From: Nephromyces sp. MM_2019
Taxonomy: Eukaryota; Apicomplexa; Aconoidasida; Nephromycida
Direction: 5' to 3'
DNA length: 12,967 bases
Assembly: GCA_015657535.1 (NCBI GenBank)
Contig: JADHZB010000795.1
Span: forward strand, 1-12,967
Shown here: positions 8,235-12,967 of the stretch, one piece after another
How positions within the stretch are numbered: the stretch's first letter is position 1
Layout: each line of letters opens with the position of its first letter
Notes under the pieces: generated by a model
Told to the model about the DNA's origin: nothing
Databases searched by the model: none
The model's input: the letters and a program-made list of their open reading frames with translations, nothing else
Position numbers and translations under genes: made by a program

Positions 8235-8387
8235 AGTGTGGGTTTGTGTTGCTGTGTAGGTGTTCCTTCGCGTGTAGGTGTTGCTGTGTGTGCATGTGGG
8301 CGTGTGTATGTGTAGGTGTTGCTGTGTAGCTGTGTATGTGTGTATGTGTGTATGTGTGTATGTGTATACCTGCGTGTTTGCGTGTGT
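8235..8387. repeat. TG-rich simple-sequence block
   Basis: Interrupted (TG)n, including GTGTTGCTGTGTAG-like units (8250, 8279, 8318) and a tandem GTGTGTAT run at 8333-8366. Confidence 0.85.
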
Positions 8388-8474
8388 GGAAAAGAGCAAT
8401 CCTCTTTGAAAGAATTCACACAAATATGAAACAGAGAAATCTTTACTCCATCTTCATCAAATTCTACAAATCAG

Positions 8475-8650
8475 AATGTGAAGGAGTTTCTTCAAGGATA
8501 CCCGATGAAAGTTTCTTCAATCCATCGGATGAGGGAGAAGAAGGAACACTCAGCGCAAAACTCCAGCAGAGGAGGATGAAAATCATCAAACAGAAGAAGA
8601 GGGGATGCGATAAAATTGCAGAGAATGAACCAAAGAAGATGAAGAGGAAA
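8475..8650 (+). CDS. Possible exon of an unidentified charged protein (strand not certain)
   Basis: Plus frame from acceptor CTACAAATCAG (ends 8474) to donor AGGAAA|GTAGGT (GT 8651). It contains ESFFNPSDEGEEGTLSAKLQ then QRRMKIIKQKKRGCDK and ends EPKKMKRK, a bipartite-like basic signal. First codon positions are mostly purine, which favours this strand. The competing minus model uses an acceptor TTGCAG ending at 8664 with a CTTAAC branch-like motif and reads a hydrophobic stretch. No domain recognised. Confidence 0.35.
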
Positions 8651-8716
8651 GTAGGTGCGTCGCCTGCAAGCGGTTAAGGCATAAGAAATGTGCTTCCACT
8701 TATTCAGAGAGTTTCT

Positions 8717-8835
8717 CTGGTGTGTGTGTGGAGATGGGTGTGTGCGGTGTGTCTGTAGAGATGGATGTACGGGTGGGGGTGTGCATGTGTGTATTGTGAT
8801 GGGTATATGTGTGTGCGGAGATGCGTGTGTGGCTG
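8717..8835. repeat. TG-rich simple-sequence block
   Basis: Interrupted (TG)n with repeated TGGAGATGGATGTG-like spacers; probably intronic on either strand model. Confidence 0.8.
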
Positions 8836-8868
8836 CTGATATGCTGGTTTGTATATTTGTACGGTTAG

Positions 8869-8948
8869 CGCTATGGCCTACACCTGCCAGCGCTCCCTTA
8901 CCACGTTGGAGTGACGTATGATATGTATACGAGGAAACAGTTGCAGTG
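8869..8948 (+). CDS. Possible exon with weak AP2-like wording (strand not certain)
   Basis: Continues the plus chain in phase 0 after an acceptor TTGTACGGTTAG ending at 8868. It reads RYGLHLPALPYHVGVTYDMY then TRKQLQ; the frame meets TGA at 8953, so a donor such as CAGTG|GTACTG (GT 8949) would be needed. The GVTYD core preceded by LP resembles the first strand of apicomplexan AP2 DNA-binding domains, but the conserved Trp is not at the expected spacing. A separate plus frame over 8918-8997 (EETVAVVLKLAGNPEV) ends at an excellent donor, GTAAGTGAG. Low confidence. Confidence 0.2.
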
Positions 8949-9010
8949 GTACTGAAGCTAGCAGGTAACCCCGAAGTGATAAATGCCCCTCCAGTGGTAA
9001 GTGAGTTCAT
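8902..9010 (-). CDS. Alternative minus-strand first exon over the same island
   Basis: Minus frame with ATG 9010-9008 reads MNSLTTGGAFITSGLPASFS and on to a donor CGTG|GTAAGG (GT 8901). It joins in frame to 8663 downward (acceptor TTGCAG), then possibly to an island at 8211-8143 with the acceptor TTCTTCGCCTAG. Reported because it competes with the plus-strand exons at 8475-8948; at most one model is right. Confidence 0.2.
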
Positions 9011-9661
9011 TTCTTAATATAGTTTACAGAGTGGTTGCACGGCTGCTTTCCAATGTGCTGCGGGAGGTGCTCTTTTAAGTTCTACTGATATCTAAGAAAT
9101 TACTCCACAAAGAAAGGATAACTTGAAACTCTTAAAAGCTTAGTTTTTGTGTGGTTTGGGTCTTGAGGGTTCAGTATTAAGCGCTGAAAAATAGAGTTGG
9201 GCGCTAGATATTCATGATGAATGGATGTATCAGCGCAAGCGTAATGGCGGTGTGAATGTTGCCGATGTCAGTAATTGACTGGAGATGCCTATTCGCATGA
9301 GGAGAGGTGACAGACCATATGCCTATCGTGCTTAACAGGCTTCCAAATTGCTTCTTAAAGGCTGGGAAATGCACACACATACCACGATCTGCTCATGCAA
9401 CACACATACCCCCCACACACACACACACACCTGCGTATTCTTCACCCGCATGCGGACACGCGGCTACCTCCCCGCACCTGCGCACTTATCGCATTTTTCT
9501 CACACACACACACACGCACACCGTTAACTGCTTGGCAGGATACGAAGTATATTACACTGCGGCAAGCCACACATCTCAGGGGACTTCACACACAAAAAGT
9601 GTTGGAAGTTCTCGATTTTCTTCCGTATAAAAGAGGGAAACCTACTATTTCATTTCTATAA
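9011..9661. other. Mixed island and CA-repeat region, no gene assigned
   Basis: Contains a unique stretch 9130-9365 (a plus frame 9195-9278 includes LDIHDEWMYQRKRNGGV) and a CA block 9366-9525. A second unique stretch, 9526-9661, is open in two or three plus frames (for example KVLEVLDFLPYKRGKPT). These may be 3' exons of a plus-strand gene, but none could be joined in phase. Confidence 0.35.
9366..9525. repeat. CA-rich simple-sequence block
   Basis: (CA)n at 9413-9430 and 9500-9520, with interrupted CA/CG sequence between and before. Confidence 0.85.
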
Positions 9662-10695
9662 GAAAAATCAGGCACAATAAATGCAGACAAGGGAAACACA
9701 AACACACACGTAGGACGAACACACACACAAGGTGTAAACTAGCACACACACACACATGTCCTTAAAAAACTCCCAATAAGCCAATTTTTTAACTGAATTT
9801 CGGTTTTCCCCCTTAAAAAGTAAGAAAAAACATCCAAGAGAGGGAGTTTTTATGAAGGAGTTCACCAAAAGGGGGGATGGTGGCTAAAAAGTATGGCTAA
9901 ACGATGAAGCGAAGGAAAAGACAGAGAAGTTGAAAGCGAAAATTTTTGACGTAAAAAGCAGCATGAGCGATGCAAAATTTGAAAAATAATTGGAAGAAGG
10001 GAGGAGGGAGAAGAGGAGGAAAAGATGAAGAGGGAGGAGATGAGGAATGGATTTTTTTGCTGGAAAAAGTGGGAAAATACGTACAAGGGGAGAAAAAGTT
10101 GGGAAGCGGCAGAAAACGGTGAAAAAGGAGGAAGTTAAAAGGCTTCTTGCCTTTTTTCAGCGGGAGAAGAGATTTTTCATTTTTTCTTTTGATTAGACGT
10201 TTTCATCCTATTCTATTTGTGTCTTTTGAAAAGTTATAGCATTTGTAATGCCTCAGTTTCCTCTGTTTTGTTGTGATGAAGCGGAGATTTGTCTTTTGCA
10301 GAAACTTTCACGCTGTGCAGAGGCAGGAAGATGAGTTTTTTTTGCATTTATTTTCCATTTTGTATGCTATTGCGACTGTTTGGACTCTTCTTGATGAATT
10401 TTTACGTTTTTCTTATATCAAGAAGCGGAAGAATCGGTTGTTTTTGGGTATTTGGAAAAACTTGAGGGTTTGCTTATCAAATTATCTTTTTTTTGCGTAA
10501 TTTAGATTTTTTTTCCTGGTAGAAAAACCCATGTGAATATCTGGTTCCAGTGATTTCTTTGCCTTTTAGCTGTTTTTTTTGTAATTTTTGCATTGTTTTA
10601 TGGTGAGGAAGGAATTTTGATAATTTGCGCATCCTCATTGTCGTTTCTTTTTTCGATTTATTTTTTTCGCTTTGGGAGGGTGTTGGCATGTTTGA
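9662..10695. other. Purine-rich then T-rich region, no gene seen
   Basis: 9690-9760 is CA repeat; 9830-10140 is strongly A/G-rich; 10140-10690 is T-rich. A plus frame 10273-10500 (75 codons) and a Lys-rich minus frame 10477-10689 are open, but both follow from the base composition and show no motif or supported start. Confidence 0.5.
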
Positions 10696-10905
10696 GGCTG
10701 TGTGTGTATTTATGTGTGAGTGGATGTTGGTGTGTATGTATGGGTGTACGTGTTTCTATGTGTATATGTCTGTAAATGTATATGAATGTGTGTATGTGTG
10801 TATTTCTGTGTGTGCCTTTCTATGTGTAAATGTGTGTGAGCATGTGCCAGTATGCGAACTTCTGTCAGTGTGTGTCTTTCTGTGTGTGTACACCTTTCTG
10901 TGTGT
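10696..10905. repeat. TG-rich simple-sequence block
   Basis: Interrupted (TG)n with ATGTGTGT and TTTCTGTGTGTG units; gives spurious Val/Cys-rich frames. Confidence 0.85.
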
Positions 10906-11757
10906 AGTCAGTAGCACTACTGTCTGCGGTGTGCAAATATATTTCCTTTTTCGCTTTTTTAAAGAATCTGCACCTTTTTTTGAAGCAATTTTATGTTTTC
11001 TCTCCTTTTAGTAACTTTGTTTGCTTTTTCTTGCACATACACTGACTTTATAGGCTTCTTCACACACATCACGGGCGATCACCCCCCTGTTATAAGAGGA
11101 GAGTCCCCTCCTCTTACTTATAGCTTGTTCAACACACCTAGTACCTGCTTTTCTCATTGCTTAAACCTCCCCCTTCTACATTTAAAGTTTGATGTTTTTT
11201 TGCTAGTCTTCACTGTAGGCTTTTCTTCATACTTCTGGCGCTAACCTCCGAAATCTTCACGTGTTTCCTCGCTCCAATTCTTTTCTTTTCATGTTTCTTT
11301 TTTTTCTTTTTCTTCTTCAGTTTTTACTTGTCTTTACGCCGTACCTCAGTTCTACTGCTGAGGCTTTTTTGTGGGAGAAATCGTCAATTTCCCTTCTCAA
11401 AATTCCACTTTTTGGCGTTTTTTTATGTTTTCTTCGCTTCTTTGCTTTGAGCTACTCAGCTAGTCTTGCTGTGTCTAAAGCCAGCCCTCTAATAGTCTTC
11501 AATAACTCTTAGCCGCCCTTCACCCATCAATTGTTTTAGCACCGTGAGTCCTTCCATCTTCATCCTTTTTTTTTCCAGCACATTAACTTCCATCTTCGTC
11601 CCCCTCTATCTTGTTGCTCCAGCTCCAATCTTCTTTCCCCCTTACCCCCCTCACTCCCCTGATATTACATCGCTATATACTGTAAATATGCTTCTCACCC
11701 CCCACTCCCCCCTCACCCCCTTTTGTGCAGCTTCCTTCTCACCCCCCTCCCACCGCG
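10906..11757. other. Pyrimidine-rich region upstream of the TMEM205-like gene
   Basis: T/C-rich on the plus strand throughout. Open frames (10993-11244, 11261-11512) are Phe/Leu/Ser-rich by composition. A good acceptor, CCCCCTTTTGTGCAG, ends at 11730, so an upstream exon (5' UTR or extra N-terminal coding) of the next gene is likely, but its location was not found. Confidence 0.45.
11093..11116. repeat. Inverted repeat, 9-bp perfect arms
   Basis: TAAGAGGAG (11093-11101) and CTCCTCTTA (11108-11116) flank a 6-nt loop and would form a stable hairpin in RNA or single-stranded DNA. It sits in a pyrimidine-rich region upstream of the plus-strand membrane-protein gene. Role unknown. Confidence 0.8.
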
Positions 11758-12935
11758 ATGTCGGGGTGTATATTCAGTAAGTTAAGGGTACCCTTGCTGG
11801 TTACTGGGTGTGCGAGTCTTGTTCTCTCCATGTTCCCTAGTCTGTTTGAAGGCTATTCGGCGATTCTTCGCCCTCTTCTCAATCTCAGCTGGGGGTGTCT
11901 ACTGGGGGGTTTGCTGATTGTCACTCGCATACAGAATGCTTCGTATGAAAAGAAGAATATTCCCTCCAAATATACTGGTGAGAGCTTCTTGTTTGTGTGC
12001 GTACGAAGAATATCTGATAAAGCGAGAAGATGATGGAGTGTATGTGTGTGTAGTGAGCTTGTGTTTATTGATTAACTTTTGTGTGTAGTGAGCTTGTGTG
12101 TGTGGCTTGCTATGATTATAATCGGCTAAGCACTTTCTTGTACTACTAAGCAACCCTCCAAACATTCTCATCAATGCTGCTTAGCCAAAAAATCATTAGG
12201 ATAGAACCTCCTGGCGAGCTTCGTTCCCCCCAATAGTACTCAACTGCACACCCCCCGACAATACTCATGTACGCGCACCTCCTTCCTCACAGTGCTAGCT
12301 CTTCTACACACACCCCCCCACAGTGGTAGCTCGCCTATACAAATCCCCCCACCACAGTACTTGCTCATCTACAAATCCCCCCCCCTCCCATAGTGGTAGT
12401 TCGTCTATACAAACCCCCCCCCACAGTGCTTGCTCATCTACCAATCCCCCCCACAGTACTAATCTAAACTCCTTTCCCTCCCCCCCCAACCCCTACAGAG
12501 GTAATTGTGACTTCTTTGAAGACGCCGATTTTTGGATTCGCCACATTAGCCTCATCAGTTCTGCTTATCAGCACAGTGGGGTTGGCTCCTGACGATCATC
12601 TACTGCACTGGGGGGCGGCTGTTTCTCTAGTGGGGAACATGTTGAACGTCTTCTTGATATGCCCAGAAGAGGCAAAGCTGATGGGGTTGAAGCATTCTCT
12701 TGAAGATGCTGCTTCAGGCGATTCTTTGGATGCGAAGAAGAGCCTTATGGGGGGTGAAGAAAACTCGAAGACCTCCACCCCGCAGGAGGTGGAGGGTTGG
12801 GCGAAGGTGGATAAAGATGGGAATCATGTGCCTTCCCTTTCGTGGTATACAGCAGAGTTTAAGAGATACAGAAAGTACAGCAGATTTGCGACGTATATGA
12901 GTCTCTTTGGGCTGTTGCCGTATAGTATTTCTTGA
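11758..12935 (+). CDS. Multi-pass membrane protein, TMEM205/DUF4149-like (2 exons)
   Basis: Exon 1 is 11758-11977 and exon 2 12499-12935 (TGA), joined in phase 1 to give 218 aa (human TMEM205 is 189). Hydrophobic segments lie at about 10-29, 40-58, 84-103, 108-127 and 200-216. The resemblance to TMEM205/DUF4149 comes from the layout and from several spots: LSWGCLLGG in the second segment, SLKTPIFGFATL where the family has an SKLFP-type motif, GNMLNVFLICPEEAKLM followed by an acidic charged loop (the family's N...P.t.k.m..r...E), and a final FKRYRKYSRFATYMSL (family F...h..S). The loop 140-195 is hydrophilic and probably cytosolic. The start is the first ATG after an acceptor at 11730; an upstream coding exon is possible. 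The molecular function of the family is not established. Confidence 0.7.
12046..12099. repeat. 19-bp direct repeat, two copies 35 bp apart
   Basis: GTGTGTAGTGAGCTTGTGT occurs identically at 12046-12064 and 12081-12099, separated by an AT-rich 16-bp spacer. It lies in the intron of the TMEM205-like gene. Confidence 0.9.
12288..12460. repeat. C-rich intronic minisatellite, 30-36 bp unit, about six copies
   Basis: Copies start at 12288, 12319, 12353, 12389, 12422 and 12452 with CACAGTGGTAGCTC or variants, continue TCTATACAAA, and end in a run of 6-10 Cs. More diverged copies may extend left to about 12225. It ends about 40 bp before the acceptor, so its C runs extend the polypyrimidine tract. 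It explains the repetitive frames on both strands here. Confidence 0.9.
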
Positions 12936-12967
12936 GAGGTAGGGGTTGGAGGAAGGGGGTGGAGGGA

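Larger units (their letters stand above)
11978..12498 (+). other. Intron of the TMEM205-like gene (521 nt, phase 1)
   Basis: Donor ACTG|GTGAGA at 11978; acceptor CCCCCAACCCCTACAG ending at 12498. Removal joins NIPSKYT to EVIVTSLKTP in frame. Its 3' half is a C-rich minisatellite and its 5' half has a 19-bp direct repeat. Confidence 0.85.

Noticed and set aside
9676..9681. AATAAA polyadenylation-like signal
   Set aside because: A six-base match in A-rich DNA with no proven gene ending there.
10273..10500. 75-codon plus frame with hydrophobic middle
   Set aside because: Base composition (T-rich) explains it; no homology recognised and no splice or start support.
10477..10689. Lys-rich minus frame
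   Set aside because: Mirror of a T-rich stretch; low complexity only.
10993..11512. Phe/Leu-rich plus frames that might be upstream transmembrane exons of the TMEM205-like gene
   Set aside because: Pyrimidine-rich DNA always reads this way; no in-phase junction to the acceptor at 11730 was found.
12304..12592. Repetitive frames on both strands (Trp/Gly-rich and Ser/Pro/Asn-rich)
   Set aside because: Products of the C-rich intronic minisatellite; the plus frame also runs into exon 2 out of phase.

Overview
The window looks like nuclear DNA of a plastid-bearing protist, most probably an apicomplexan (coccidian-like) or a close relative. This rests on three things. Genes are split by spliceosomal introns of about 290-520 nt with GT...AG ends and pyrimidine-rich acceptors. 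One gene is a eukaryote-specific diphthamide enzyme. Another is a type II fatty-acid-synthesis reductase (FabG) whose wording closely resembles apicoplast FabG and which carries a Ser/Thr-rich N-terminal leader. The taxon is inferred from these features; no database search was possible. No bacterial operon, rRNA, tRNA, CRISPR array or transposase was seen.

Layout: (1) 66-1206, minus strand: 5' part of DPH1 in two exons; the rest lies off the left edge. (2) About 1.9-4.4 kb: long CA/TG simple repeats, a degenerate 32-39 bp minisatellite and palindromes, with several short minus-strand exon-like islands that probably belong to one unidentified gene. (3) 4592-6725 (leader perhaps to 7055), minus strand: fabG, four reconstructed exons, all joining in frame. 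(4) About 7.1-9.0 kb: non-repetitive islands between CA/TG blocks that look like exons. A plus-strand charged, nuclear-protein-like chain joins in phase, but a competing minus-strand chain also exists, so the strand is unresolved. (5) About 9.0-11.7 kb: no gene I can defend; purine-rich, then T-rich/pyrimidine-rich, with another TG block. (6) 11758-12935, plus strand: a two-exon multi-pass membrane protein resembling the TMEM205/DUF4149 family, whose intron carries a C-rich minisatellite.

The three confident genes act in unrelated processes (modification of translation elongation factor 2, plastid fatty-acid synthesis, an uncharacterised membrane protein), as expected for a eukaryotic chromosome. 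Most long open frames elsewhere are by-products of (CA)n/(TG)n tracts, which lack stop codons in several frames. The main value of the window is the exon reconstruction, the striking load of dinucleotide repeats in introns and between genes, and two probable but unnamed genes.
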